From NCBI GenBank assembly GCA_041482015.1, contig JBGPCZ010000010.1:1-61163 (forward strand): a stretch of 61,163 nt of DNA. The letters are read 5' to 3'. The position numbers and the translations under genes are program-made. Below the pieces are notes generated by a model. That model made no database searches, was not told where the DNA came from, and worked only from the letters and a program-made list of their open reading frames with translations. The stretch comes from JACQFK01 sp041482015. Its GTDB lineage: Bacteria; Planctomycetota; MHYJ01; JACPRB01. Positions 24,636 to 34,200 of the stretch are shown here, piece by piece; positions within the stretch are counted from its first letter, which is position 1, and the number at the start of each line of letters is the position of its first letter.

Positions 24636-25985
24636 ATGAAAATCTATCTCCTCGGGCGGGGACACCGGCTCCACCAGATCCGCGACGCCCTGGGCCTCAG
24701 CAAGCTCAACGCCGTCACCATCGAGGACGAGCCGGCGGCGGTCGTGTTTCTTCCGCCCCAGCGCCCCATCTCGAGCGGCGACCTCATCATCGTCACGGAG
24801 TTCGAGGAAGCCCCCCTGAGGGCGATCCTGGACAACCTCCACCGGCAGGAGCTCCCCGCGAAGGTGATGGTCTTCACCTCGGTCTCCAGCCGCCCGCTCG
24901 TGCGCGACTACCCCGATTTTCTCTTCCGCGACGAGGGGCTGATCTACAAGAACGAGCTCCGCGAGCTCCAGCGCCGCGCCGCCGGCCAGCAGAAGGTAGA
25001 GGCGATCCAGAACCTCGCGCGCGGCTTCCCCTTCCTCACGCTCATCTGGGGGAACCCCGACCCCGACGCGATCGCCAGCTCCTTCGCCCTCCACGAGCTC
25101 GTCGCCCCCTTCGCCACGGAGTCGTCCATCGCCTACATGGGCGAGTTCACGCGCCCCGAAAACTCCGCGATGGTCAACATCATCAAGATCCCCATGAGGA
25201 AGTTCGCGCCGCCGATGCTGAAGCCCGGGACGATCGTCGCGACGGTCGACGCGCAGCCCTCGTTCTTCCACCTCGACGGCCAGCTGAAGTTCGACGTCGT
25301 GATCGACCATCACCCGCTCACCGACCTCGGCCAGCCGAAGTTCTCGGACGTGCGGCCGACCTACGGGTCGACCTCGACGATCTTCACCGAGTACTACCAG
25401 GCGGCGGGCATCCGCATGTCGAAGAAAATCGCGACCGCACTCTTCTACGGCCTGAAAGTGGACACGGGCAACCTGACGCGGAACGTGAGCGACGCCGACG
25501 TCGCGGCATTCCGCTACCTCCGGATGCGCACCGACGAGAACATGGTGCGGACGATCGAGCTCTCGCAGCTGCCGGTCGAGACGCTCGACTACTTCGCGAT
25601 CGCGATCGCGAACAAGAAGATCTCGCGGGACACCGCGTTCGCCTTCCTGGGCACCATCCCGAACCCCGACATGTGCGTCCACGTGGCCGACTTCTTCATC
25701 AAGCTGACGGGGATCTCGTGGGTGGTGGTGGCGTGCCGCTCCAAGGAGAAGGTGGTGGCGGTCTTCCGCTCGGACGGCTTCCGCAAGCACGCCGGCAAGC
25801 TGGCCGAGCAGCTCTTCACGAACTACGGATCGGCGGGCGGCCACCGCACGATGGCGCGCGCCGAGCTCGAGCTGGGCCGCCTCGTCGCGGAGCTGCGCGA
25901 GCCGACCGACGTGGCGATCGAGGAGTGGCTGCTGCGGCGGCTCTCGACGGGGCTGAAATCCCTGTCGACGTTCGTGCAGGAGTGA
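24636..25985 (+). CDS. DHH-family phosphoesterase with N-terminal regulatory domain
   Basis: 449 aa. ATG 24636 fits the promoter just upstream. Residues ~1-150 resemble a TrkA-N/response-like alpha/beta domain (MKIYLLGRGHRLHQIRDAL). The DHH catalytic core follows: WGNPDPDAIASSFAL (metal Asp pair), VVIDHHP (DHH motif), KVDTGNL, and DHHA1 ending SAGGHRTMARAEL (GGH). All metal-ligand residues are present. Related enzymes degrade nanoRNA, pApA or cyclic dinucleotides (NrnA, GdpP). With a GGDEF gene 2 kb away, a nucleotide-second-messenger role is possible but unproven. Confidence 0.9.
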   Translation: MKIYLLGRGHRLHQIRDALGLSKLNAVTIEDEPAAVVFLPPQRPISSGDLIIVTEFEEAPLRAILDNLHRQELPAKVMVFTSVSSRPLVRDYPDFLFRDEGLIYKNELRELQRRAAGQQKVEAIQNLARGFPFLTLIWGNPDPDAIASSFALHELVAPFATESSIAYMGEFTRPENSAMVNIIKIPMRKFAPPMLKPGTIVATVDAQPSFFHLDGQLKFDVVIDHHPLTDLGQPKFSDVRPTYGSTSTIFTEYYQAAGIRMSKKIATALFYGLKVDTGNLTRNVSDADVAAFRYLRMRTDENMVRTIELSQLPVETLDYFAIAIANKKISRDTAFAFLGTIPNPDMCVHVADFFIKLTGISWVVVACRSKEKVVAVFRSDGFRKHAGKLAEQLFTNYGSAGGHRTMARAELELGRLVAELREPTDVAIEEWLLRRLSTGLKSLSTFVQE

Positions 25986-25987
25986 AG

Positions 25988-26040
25988 GGGAAATCCCAAA
26001 CCCCAAATCCCAATAAACTCCCAACTCTCAAACCCCAACC
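25988..26040. repeat. CCCAAAT-type low-complexity repeat, copy 1
   Basis: An AT-richer tract of repeating ATCCCAAACCCCAA-type words, starting 3 bases after the DHH gene stop and running to the next gene's 3' end. Related tracts lie at 26470-26531 (opposite strand) and 31174-31235. Confidence 0.85.
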
Positions 26041-26429
26041 GGACTCGAAGATTCAGGGGGGATCGCTCTCGACGATTCGGACGTCGCCCTCCCACAGTTC
26101 CGCGGTCGCGCCTCGTAGTCCACCAGGAGGATCGCCGCGACCACCGCCAGCGTCCGGGCTGCATTCCGCCCCCGGGCCGGGACCCCGGCCCGGAGGTAGT
26201 CGACCGAAAGGATCACGGCCGTGGCAATGGCGGAAAGGAGCGCGCCCCATGCCAGGAAGCCGAGCTCCATCCCGCCCGCGAGAAGCGAGAAGAAGGAGAC
26301 GAAGGCTCCATCCCCGAGAAGATGCATCCGGAGGGAAAAGGGCCTTGCGCCGGGCAGCATCCTGGCTGAATCGATGAAGCCGAGAGCAAAGATGAATGCC
26401 CAGGAGACGAGGATCGCGCGCCGACTCAC
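26028..26429 (-). CDS. Small membrane protein of unknown function
   Basis: 133 aa from GTG 26429. Three predicted transmembrane helices: ILVSWAFIFALGFI, FVSFFSLLAGGMELGFLAWGALL and TLAVVAAILLVDY. The last ~25 residues are Ser/Pro-rich and run into the CCCAAAT-type repeat, so the original C-terminus may have been changed by repeat insertion. No ribosome binding site is evident. It is flanked by repeats on both sides. Family not recognised. Confidence 0.55.
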   Translation of the reverse strand: MSRRAILVSWAFIFALGFIDSARMLPGARPFSLRMHLLGDGAFVSFFSLLAGGMELGFLAWGALLSAIATAVILSVDYLRAGVPARGRNAARTLAVVAAILLVDYEARPRNCGRATSESSRAIPPESSSPVGV

Positions 26430-26469
26430 GCGTCATTGGACGCCGAAATCCCGCCCTCTCAGGCGGCCG

Positions 26470-26531
26470 CGTTGGGAGTTGGACGTTGGGATTTCATTGG
26501 GATTTGGGGCTTTGGATTTTGGATTGGGGAG
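26470..26531. repeat. CCCAAAT-type low-complexity repeat, copy 2
   Basis: The inverse-orientation copy: TTGGGATTTCATTGGGATTT words, ending one base before the stop codon of the secreted protein at 26532. Confidence 0.85.
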
Positions 26532-27938
26532 TTAGTAACTCGCCCTCACGTACTGCTTCCAGTGCTGGTCCAGGTCGGTCGTGTTCCAGCCCCAGACCGC
26601 CTTGAGGGCCTCCTCGATGTTCGCCCCCTTCTTGAGTGCGTGGCAGAGCTCCAGGAACTTGTCGTGGTGCTCGGCAAGAAGGTACTCGACCATGCTCCAC
26701 GCCTTGACCGAGTCGGCCCCGTTGAAGTCCGCGAGGTTCGTGCACTTGAGGACCTTGTCGATGTTCGCATCCTTCCCCTCGCGCACCCACACCTTGACGA
26801 TCACCGTCCAGTTGGCCGGGTCCTGGAGGTTCTTCGCCTCGCCCGAGCCGGGGCTCGTGCCCGCCAGGTCCACGCACGAGGAGGCCGCCGACTCCTTCAT
26901 CAGCTTGGTGAAGTAGTAAGCCGTGCCCTCGTGGATCCAGTGATTCTTGCCGCCCACGAAGATCTCGGAGAGGGCCTGCGACACCGAGTGGACCACCCAG
27001 TCCTGCAGCGTCGGGATCGGCATCGCGCCCTGGAACAACTCCGCACGGCTGATCCCCATCAGGCCCGCCGACTTCCGGGCCAGGTCCTTCTGGGCCGGGC
27101 TCCCCTGGTCGAAAACGTCGACGTACCTCAGGTGCTGGGGTTTGTCCTTGAGGATGACGTGGTTCATCTTGTTGCCGCCGAAGAGGTCGGCGGTCTCGAC
27201 GATGATCTTGTGATACATCGCGTAGGTGTGCTCCGCGTGCTGGAGGAGGTCCCCCATCTCGGCGTCCTTGAGGTGCGGGGACTCCATGAGAAAATGGGCG
27301 CTCTCGCGCTTGGAGTGCTTCTCCCCCATTCCCTTCTCGACCTCGGTCTGCTCCGCCGAGGCGGCGCCCGAGGGGGCCTTGCCGATCCCGTCCTTCATCT
27401 CCTTCCGAAGGTCGCGCTCGGACTTCGAGACCCAGATCCCCTTGGCATCCTTCTCGTAGCCAAGCTCCTTGCGCGCCACGGCGTTCGACGGGTCGTACTC
27501 GACCGCCTTCCGGAAGGCGTCCAGCGTCTCCTTCGCCATGGTGCTCTTGCGGCAGAAGAGCGCCAGGTCGCCCCAGAGGCGCGAGATGTCCTTCCCCGCC
27601 GAGTCCATCTTCTCGGTGTAGGCCTTGCGGACCTTGTCCGCCTCCGCGTCCTTCTTCTTGTTGACGTCGATCTTGGCGGTCGGGTCGTTCTCCCAGCCGC
27701 TGTCGCCCTTCTTGTAGCCGAGCTTCTTCCGCGCGCCCTCGTGGTCGGGATCGAACTCGACGACCTTGTTGTACTGTTCGCGGGCCCAGAGGTGCATCTG
27801 CGCGCCGCTCAGGTACTCACCGATGGAGAAATGCTTGGCGGCGCACGTCTTGGAGATCTGCGCCAGCCGCTGTTTGTACTCCTCCTCGGGCGTCGCCTGC
27901 GCCGCCTGGAGGAGGAGGACCGCCCACGCCCATCTCAT
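26532..27938 (-). CDS. Secreted TPR-like protein with possible metallopeptidase-like domain
   Basis: 468 aa. ATG 27938 gives signal MRWAWAVLLLQAAQA; a longer frame from 28022 would read through the palindromic repeat and is rejected. Residues ~15-180 hold TPR-like helices (YNKVVEFDPDHEGARKKLGY, AFRKAVEYDPSNAVARKELG). The C-terminal half contains WIHEGTAYYFTKLM, resembling the HE-containing helix of DUF1570/gluzincin-like domains, but a full HExxH is absent, so catalysis is doubtful. Common in planctomycete secretomes. No partner gene; the 3' end meets the CCCAAAT-type repeat. Confidence 0.75.
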   Translation of the reverse strand: MRWAWAVLLLQAAQATPEEEYKQRLAQISKTCAAKHFSIGEYLSGAQMHLWAREQYNKVVEFDPDHEGARKKLGYKKGDSGWENDPTAKIDVNKKKDAEADKVRKAYTEKMDSAGKDISRLWGDLALFCRKSTMAKETLDAFRKAVEYDPSNAVARKELGYEKDAKGIWVSKSERDLRKEMKDGIGKAPSGAASAEQTEVEKGMGEKHSKRESAHFLMESPHLKDAEMGDLLQHAEHTYAMYHKIIVETADLFGGNKMNHVILKDKPQHLRYVDVFDQGSPAQKDLARKSAGLMGISRAELFQGAMPIPTLQDWVVHSVSQALSEIFVGGKNHWIHEGTAYYFTKLMKESAASSCVDLAGTSPGSGEAKNLQDPANWTVIVKVWVREGKDANIDKVLKCTNLADFNGADSVKAWSMVEYLLAEHHDKFLELCHALKKGANIEEALKAVWGWNTTDLDQHWKQYVRASY

Positions 27939-27992
27939 AAGGCCTGCCCCCGAATGATCACTAATATTACACTCCCGCGGCGCCCTTTCCCC

Positions 27993-28031
27993 AACTGTTA
28001 AGTGACGAATCGGATTCCTCACTTAACACTT
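27993..28031. repeat. Palindromic REP-like repeat, copy 2
   Basis: Identical over 39 bp to 16599-16637. Here it lies between two divergent gene starts (27938 on minus, 28080 on plus), just before the promoter of the GGDEF gene. Confidence 0.92.
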
Positions 28032-28042
28032 CGAGGTTAGAT

Positions 28043-28072
28043 TTGCCGGGCCGCCCGGGGGTGTGCTATCAT
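28043..28072 (+). promoter_or_regulatory. Promoter for the GGDEF-kinase operon
   Basis: TTGCCG (28043-28048), 18-bp spacer, TATCAT (28067-28072). The start codon TTG 28080 is 7 bases later, which suggests a leaderless transcript. The same TATCAT with 18-bp spacing occurs at 7292-7321. Confidence 0.6.
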
Positions 28073-28079
28073 CCAACGC

Positions 28080-29957
28080 TTGTCTGACGAAATCCTCAAG
28101 CTGATCCACGAGGGACAGTACGACCCGGCGCTCCGCTCGGCCAAGCGCCAGTCGATCGACCTCCTCAAGCAGAACCAGCGGGCGGGTGCCGCCCGCGCGC
28201 TCGCCGCCGCCGGCCACGTCCTCTGCCTCCTCAACAGCCCCGCCAAGGCCAAGAGCTTCGCGCAGGAGGCGTACGACCTTTCGACCCGCGCGCAGGACTC
28301 GCTCTCCGCCGGCTACGCGCTCGCCGTGGGCGCGCTCGCCCAGCTCCGCCTGGCGGAGTTCGACCAGGCCGACGGGCTCATGGACCGCTCGCTCGAGGCC
28401 CTCGCCCGCCATCCCGACGAGGAGATCACCGCCTTCTCGCGCCTCGTCTCGGCGGAACTCTCCCTGACCAAGGACGACTTCGCGGAGGCGCGCGTCTTCG
28501 CCGAGGACGCGCTCGCATCCCCCGCGGCGCAGCGTTCCCCCTGGATCAAGGCCCGCGCCTGCCTCGTCAAGGCCATCTGCGAGGAGCGCGCCGAGAACCT
28601 CAACGGTGCGATCGAGATCCTCAACGAGGCCGAGCAGCACCTCAAGGCCCAGCCCGACGCCGAGACCTCGTGGCTCGTCAAGGCCGCCATGGCCAATGCC
28701 TGCCTGAAATCGAAGCGCGAGAAGGCGGCCGAAACCTACCGGAAGCAGGCCGGCGAGATCATCGAGCGACTCGCCTCCCTGATCCCCGACGAGGGCCGCG
28801 AGCGCTACCTCAAGAACCCCGCGATCCTCAACGCGCGGGGCATGGACTCCATGACCGGCAGCGGCATGTGGAAGGTGCCCGTCCAAATCGACCAGCCGCG
28901 CAAGGCCACGACCGAGATGGGCATCGGCAGCCTCCGCCCCGTTCTCGACGTCATCAAGAAGATCAACACCGAGCTCAACCTGCGCAAGCTCATCACCATG
29001 ATCCTCGACACCGGCATCGAGTTCTGCAACGCCGAGCGCGGGACCATCGTGGTCTTCGAAGGCAACACCTTCAAGGTGGAACTCTCCCGCGATCGCGAGA
29101 AGCGCGAGCTCCGGAAGATCGAGATGGGCGTCTCCCGCACCGTCCTCAAGCTGGTCCGCGACACCGGCAAGCGCGTCATCGCCGAGGATGCCCGCCAGGA
29201 CCCGTCGCTCCGGATCATCGACAGCGTCCAGGACCAGAGCCTGCTCTCGATCCTCTGCGTCCCGCTCCGCGTCAAGCAGCGCCTGATCGGCGCCGTCTAC
29301 CTTGACAACCCCCGCGAGGTCGGCGCGTTCGGCCCGCGCGAGATCGAGATCGCGGAGATCCTCACCGACCACGCCGCCATCGCCATCGACAACGCGCTCC
29401 TCCACATCAAGTCGATCCACGACGGCCTGACCAACCTCTTCAACCACGCCCACTTCGAGAAGCGGCTCGAGAACGAGGTCGCCCGCGCCCGCCGCCACGG
29501 CCGGCCCTGCGGGCTCCTCATGATGGACGTCGACAATTTCAAGACGATCAACGACACGCTCGGCCACGACGCCGGGAACGAGGTCCTCAAGGGCGTCGCC
29601 CGGTCCCTCGCCACGACGCTCCGCGGCGGGGACCTCGTGGCGCGCATCCAGGAGCGCGACACGGCCCCCATCGTCGCGCGCTACGGGGGCGACGAGTTCG
29701 AGATCATCCTTCCCGAGACGCCCCGCGACGGCGTCCAGCGCGCCGGCGAGCGGATCCTCGAAGTCATCCGCGAGACCGACTTCAAGTACGGCGAGAAGAG
29801 CGTCCACCTCTCGCTCTCGATCGGCGGCGCGGTCTACCCCGACGACGCGGCCGACCACCGGGAGCTCCTCCTCAAGGCGGACGAGGCCCTCTACGCCGCG
29901 AAGCGCGCGGGAAAGAACCGCGTCGCCCTTGCGCCCCCAGCCCCCAAGCCGGTGTGA
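28080..29957 (+). CDS. TPR-GAF-GGDEF diguanylate cyclase
   Basis: 625 aa from a likely leaderless TTG. Residues ~1-240 are TPR-like helices (ALRSAKRQSIDLLKQNQRAG, GAIEILNEAEQHLKAQPD). A GAF domain spans ~300-455 (TELNLRKLITMILDTGIEF, LCVPLRVKQRLIGAVYLDNP). The GGDEF domain follows, with metal Asp in LLMMDVDNFKTINDTLGHDAG and the active site ARYGGDEFEIILP intact (about residue 538). No obvious RxxD inhibitory site. Predicted to make c-di-GMP in response to a GAF ligand; cytoplasmic. Its stop overlaps the start of the Ser/Thr kinase (GTGA), so the two are co-translated. Confidence 0.94.
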   Translation: MSDEILKLIHEGQYDPALRSAKRQSIDLLKQNQRAGAARALAAAGHVLCLLNSPAKAKSFAQEAYDLSTRAQDSLSAGYALAVGALAQLRLAEFDQADGLMDRSLEALARHPDEEITAFSRLVSAELSLTKDDFAEARVFAEDALASPAAQRSPWIKARACLVKAICEERAENLNGAIEILNEAEQHLKAQPDAETSWLVKAAMANACLKSKREKAAETYRKQAGEIIERLASLIPDEGRERYLKNPAILNARGMDSMTGSGMWKVPVQIDQPRKATTEMGIGSLRPVLDVIKKINTELNLRKLITMILDTGIEFCNAERGTIVVFEGNTFKVELSRDREKRELRKIEMGVSRTVLKLVRDTGKRVIAEDARQDPSLRIIDSVQDQSLLSILCVPLRVKQRLIGAVYLDNPREVGAFGPREIEIAEILTDHAAIAIDNALLHIKSIHDGLTNLFNHAHFEKRLENEVARARRHGRPCGLLMMDVDNFKTINDTLGHDAGNEVLKGVARSLATTLRGGDLVARIQERDTAPIVARYGGDEFEIILPETPRDGVQRAGERILEVIRETDFKYGEKSVHLSLSIGGAVYPDDAADHRELLLKADEALYAAKRAGKNRVALAPPAPKPV

Positions 29958-31201
29958 CCGTGAACGACGACTCGCTTTTCGGCGCGATCTCCGTGCAGGA
30001 GGGGTTCGTCACCCAGCCGCAGCTCGACTCGTGCCTCCGCGAGCTCAACGGCCGCGCGCTCACCGACGTCCTGCGCGACCGCGGCCTCCTGACCGACTCG
30101 CAGATCCAGATCATCCGCGATATCGAGCGCATCCACATGGCCGAGGCGAAGGCAACCACCGAGTCGGAGGGCCTCCTCCGCCAGGACCGCTTCATGCTCC
30201 CCTGCACCGGCTGCGACACGTACTACCTCGTGCAGGGTTACGCCGAGGGCACGAAGTTCCTGTGCCGGAAGTGCCTCCGTGTCCTCACGATCGAACGGGA
30301 CCCCGACGCGCCCCGGCCCCTCCCGGGCGGGGCGGTCGTCGGGCAGCGGCGCATCGGGCCGTACGAACTCTTCGGCGAGGCGGGCCGCGGATCGATGAGC
30401 GTGATCTACAAGGCGGTCGACACGCGCAGCGGCCGCACCGTGGCGCTCAAGGTCCTCAAGGAATCCGACCTCCCCTCGCCCAACCGGCTACGCCGGTTCC
30501 AGCAGGAGGCGCAGGCCGCGAGCCGCCTCTCCCACCCGAACATCGTCCCCGTCCACGAGGCCGGCGACATTGCCGGCACCTACTACATCGCGATGGACTT
30601 CGTCGAAGGCCTCACGCTCGACCGCGCGCTGGCCGGCGGCAAGATCCGCCTCCGCGAGTTCGTCGCCATCCTCGAAAAGGTCGCCCTCGCCGTCCACCAC
30701 GCGCACCAGATGGGGATCGTCCACCGCGACCTCAAGCCCGCGAACATCCTCCTCGACGCCGCGGGCGAGCCGCACGTCACGGACTTCGGCCTCGCCAAGA
30801 TGGACCACGCCGAGAAGGGGACCACCCACGCGGGCTCGGCGCTCGGCACACCCTTCTACATGTCCCCGGAGCAGGTCTCGGGCGACGTCCCGGGCACCGA
30901 CGCGCGGAGCGACATCTACGCGCTGGGGGTCATCCTCTACGAGGCGCTCACCGGCCGCGTCCCCTATCCCGGCAGCTCCGTGATGGACGTCTACCGCGCG
31001 ATCCTCGGGGGACCGCTCACGCCCCCGGTGAAGCTCAACCCGCGGACGCCGTCGGACCTCCAGGCCGTCTGCCTCAAGGCCCTCGAACGCGACAAGCGCC
31101 GGCGCTACGACTCGGCCCGCGACTTCGCGCTGGACCTGCGCCGGCACCTGGAGGGGAAGGCCGTGCTTGCTGAAGAAATCCCAAATCCAAAATCCCAATG
31201 A
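29954..31201 (+). CDS. Serine/threonine protein kinase with N-terminal zinc-ribbon-like domain
   Basis: 415 aa. GTG 29954 overlaps the GGDEF stop. Residues ~75-115 have CTGCDTYY and CRKC, a zinc-ribbon-like pair. The kinase domain shows the P-loop GEAGRGSMSVIYKAV, VALKVLK (Lys), IVHRDLKPANILL (catalytic Asp), DFGLAKM and MSPEQV. All key residues are present, so it should be active. The last residues, EIPNPKSQ, come from the CCCAAAT-type repeat and replace the natural tail. Planctomycetes use such Hanks kinases widely. Coupling to a diguanylate cyclase suggests cross-talk. Confidence 0.94.
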   Translation: MTVNDDSLFGAISVQEGFVTQPQLDSCLRELNGRALTDVLRDRGLLTDSQIQIIRDIERIHMAEAKATTESEGLLRQDRFMLPCTGCDTYYLVQGYAEGTKFLCRKCLRVLTIERDPDAPRPLPGGAVVGQRRIGPYELFGEAGRGSMSVIYKAVDTRSGRTVALKVLKESDLPSPNRLRRFQQEAQAASRLSHPNIVPVHEAGDIAGTYYIAMDFVEGLTLDRALAGGKIRLREFVAILEKVALAVHHAHQMGIVHRDLKPANILLDAAGEPHVTDFGLAKMDHAEKGTTHAGSALGTPFYMSPEQVSGDVPGTDARSDIYALGVILYEALTGRVPYPGSSVMDVYRAILGGPLTPPVKLNPRTPSDLQAVCLKALERDKRRRYDSARDFALDLRRHLEGKAVLAEEIPNPKSQ

Positions 31202-31235
31202 AATCACAAACCCCAAAACCCAAAGCCGCGCTGCT
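31174..31235. repeat. CCCAAAT-type repeat, copy 3, inside a gene end
   Basis: AAATCCCAAATCCAAAATCC words that overlap the final codons and stop of the kinase gene and fill the gap to the next kinase. Confidence 0.9.
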
Positions 31236-31249
31236 GACCGAGGCCCCTC

Positions 31250-34200
31250 ATGCCCCTTAAGCCCGAAGAGAGCCTGATCGGCCGGACGTTTGAGAAGTGC
31301 CGCATCCTCGCCAAGCTCGGCACGGGCGGCATGGGCTCCGTGTACCTCGCCGAGCACTTCGGCCTGGGGCGGAAGGTCGCCCTCAAGATCCTCCCCATGG
31401 AGATGAGCCGCGACCCCGAGTACGTCGGGCGGTTCATGCGCGAGGCCACGACCGCCGGCCGGATGGAGCACCCGAACATCGTCCAGATCCACGACGTGGG
31501 CTACGCCGAGGGGCGCCACTTCATCGTCATGCAGTACGTCGACGGCGAGTCGCTCTCCACCATCGTCGACGAACTCGGCGCCATGGAGCCCCGCGACGCC
31601 GCGGCCGTCGGCGTGGGCATCCTCCGCGGCCTCCACCACGCCCACGAGCAGGGGATCGTCCACCGCGACGTGAAGCCCGACAACGTCCTCATCACGAAGG
31701 GGAACGAGCCGAAGCTCCTGGACTTCGGGCTCGCGATCGAGACGGAGGCATCGCTCCACATCACGCGGGACGGCATGGTCGTCGGCACGCCCTACTACCT
31801 CTCGCCGGAGCAGGCCCGCGGCCAGAAGGCGACGCCGATCTGCGACGTCTACGCGACGGGCGTCACGCTCTACTACCTCGTCACGGGGAAGCGGCCCTTC
31901 GTCGGCGCCACCGCGCTCGCCGTGCTCAACAAGCACATCCACGAGCAGGCCATCCCGCCGATCCAGCACAACAAGACGGTGCCCCGCGTCCTCAACGACA
32001 TCATCCTCAAGATGATGGCCAAGAAGCCCGAGGTCCGCTACGTCACCGCGGGCGTCGCGGCCGACGCGCTCCAGGCGTGGCTCGACGGCCGTCCCGTCGA
32101 CACGAAGATCCCGTTCCGCGCGGGCGAATTCGTCGACCGGTTCCTCCGACTCCCGCTGAAGCTCCGGATCGCCGCGGGCGCCGGGGCCGGCGCGCTGCTT
32201 CTCCTCCTCGTGCTGGCCCTCGTTCCGGGGAAGAAGCCGGCGGACGTCACCCGGGCCGGGCCGACGGTCGCGCCCGCCGACTCGACCGACAGCCGGCTGT
32301 TCGCGGAAGCCCTGGAGTACGAGTCGGGCCGGAAGGGCGACCTGGCGGCCTGGGAGGGGATCCTCGAAAAATACCGGGCGGTCGTCCGCGCCGTGACGTC
32401 GGCGGAGGTGAAGCAGAAGGCCGAGGCGGAGCTCGCGCGCTTCTCGAACCAGGCGGAGCGGGTGGCGGAGTCGGAGCTCGCGAAGCTCCGGAACGATCCC
32501 GACCCCGCGATCCGCGCGAAGGAACTCCCGAAGTTCCCCGCGCCCCTCCTGTCCCTCACCGCGGCGGGCGCGAAGGTGCGCGAGGAAATGGCCCGGATCC
32601 CCCACCTCCTCGAGCGCAAGTTCGACGACGAGGACGCGAAGGCGGTGGGCCTCGCCGCTTCGGGCCGCTTCCGGGACGCGCGCGACCTCGCCGCCGCCAT
32701 GCGCGGCTACGCGCCCCCGACGCGCCGCGACCGGCTGGAGAAGATCGGGGTCGAGCTCGACCGCCTCGAACGCGAGTTCAGCGACCCGCTCGTCCAGGCC
32801 TACGCGCCCGTCCACGAGACGTTCGAGCGGCGGCTCACCAAGCGCGTCGGCAAGGAGGCGTGGGACGCCGTGGTCGCGTTCCTCCGCGCGCCGCGCGACG
32901 CGGCGGAGAACGACCGCCTTCGCGTCGCGGGCGTGAACTACGACCGCCTCCTCGCGGTCCGGCCCGAGGCCGGCTATCCCGTCGAGCTGCTCAACGACGC
33001 GCGATTCTCGCTGGCCGACGCGCTCCAGAAGGGGGACGACCGCGTGGCCTTCGTCGTCCTCGCGGACCTCCTGGACGCGCTCGACCTCGCGTGGCTCTTC
33101 AACCGGACGGGCGTGGGCCTGGGCGCGCTCGACCAGTCGAAGAAGGAGATCACGCTCGCCTCGTTCAACGCCGCCGGCCGCATCACCGTGGGGCCGCCCC
33201 ACGGGGTCAACTTCATCCCCCGCTCGGGGACCGAGAGGAAGATCGTGATCGGCGACCTCCGCGCGATCGACCTCGTGATGCTCGCGGCCGCGGCGGAGGA
33301 CCAGACGGTCGAGTCCGCCCACCAGGCCAACGCGATGCTCTCCCGCGCCGCGGGCGCGGCGTGGCTCTACTCCGACGGGCCCGAGCACGTGGCCGAGGCG
33401 GTCCGCTGGTTCTCGCGCGCCGCCGAACTCCGCGCGCCCGGCCCGGCCTTCCGCCTCGAGAAGCTCCGCGAGCTCGGGAAGCGCGAGGCGCGCGACCGGC
33501 TGTCGAAGGCCCGGGCCGACGCGGGGGCCGGGAAATTCGACGCCGCGCGGCGCGCGATGGCCGGGCTCGAGTCGACCTGGTCCTTCGACGCGGGGATGAA
33601 GGGCGAGATCGGGAAGGCGGTCGCGGAGCTGCTCGCCTCCGAAATGCCCCGCGCCTCCGACGGCCGCGATTACGCCCGCGTCAAGTCGCTCGCGCGCGAG
33701 CTCCGCGCCGGGTACGCGGGGCTCTTCGACGAGCCGGCGGCGCTCAAGGCGTACGCCCACGCCCTGCGCTCGTCGGGATACTGGGAGTTCGTCCCGACCG
33801 ACCTGTCGAAGGCCGACGCCTGGACGTGGGAGGCCCGGGCGACCGGCGCGCCCGCCCCGGCCAAGGATGAAGGCGCGGCGACCGGCCTGCGCTTCCCCTC
33901 CGGCGTGGCGCTCGTAACCGTGGCGCCGGCGCGGAGCAAGGGGAAGAGCGGCCTCTCCATCCAGCTCCGCGTGGCCGACCCGAAGCGGCCCTTCTCCTGC
34001 GGGATCCGCTTCGACGCCTCGGACGCCGACGGGCGTCACAAGCTCCTCGCCTACGAGTTCCCCGGCCGCGTGGCGCTCTACCAGGTCGAGGGCGGAAACC
34101 GGAAGGAGCTCAAGGCCGCGGCGCTCGACCCGAAGCCCGCGACGGGGCAGTGGCTCGACCTGTCCTTCATGGCCGAGGGGGGCGACCTGGTCTGCACGGT

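Noticed and set aside
26532..28022. Longer start for the secreted TPR-like protein through the palindromic repeat
   Set aside because: Residues before 27938 derive from the repeat and lack signal-peptide character; the internal ATG gives a clear signal peptide.
30488..34039. Very long minus-strand open frame opposite the two kinases
   Set aside because: It lies antisense to well-defined kinase domains, is Arg/Glu/Val-rich with no recognisable domain, and is a by-product of GC-rich third positions.
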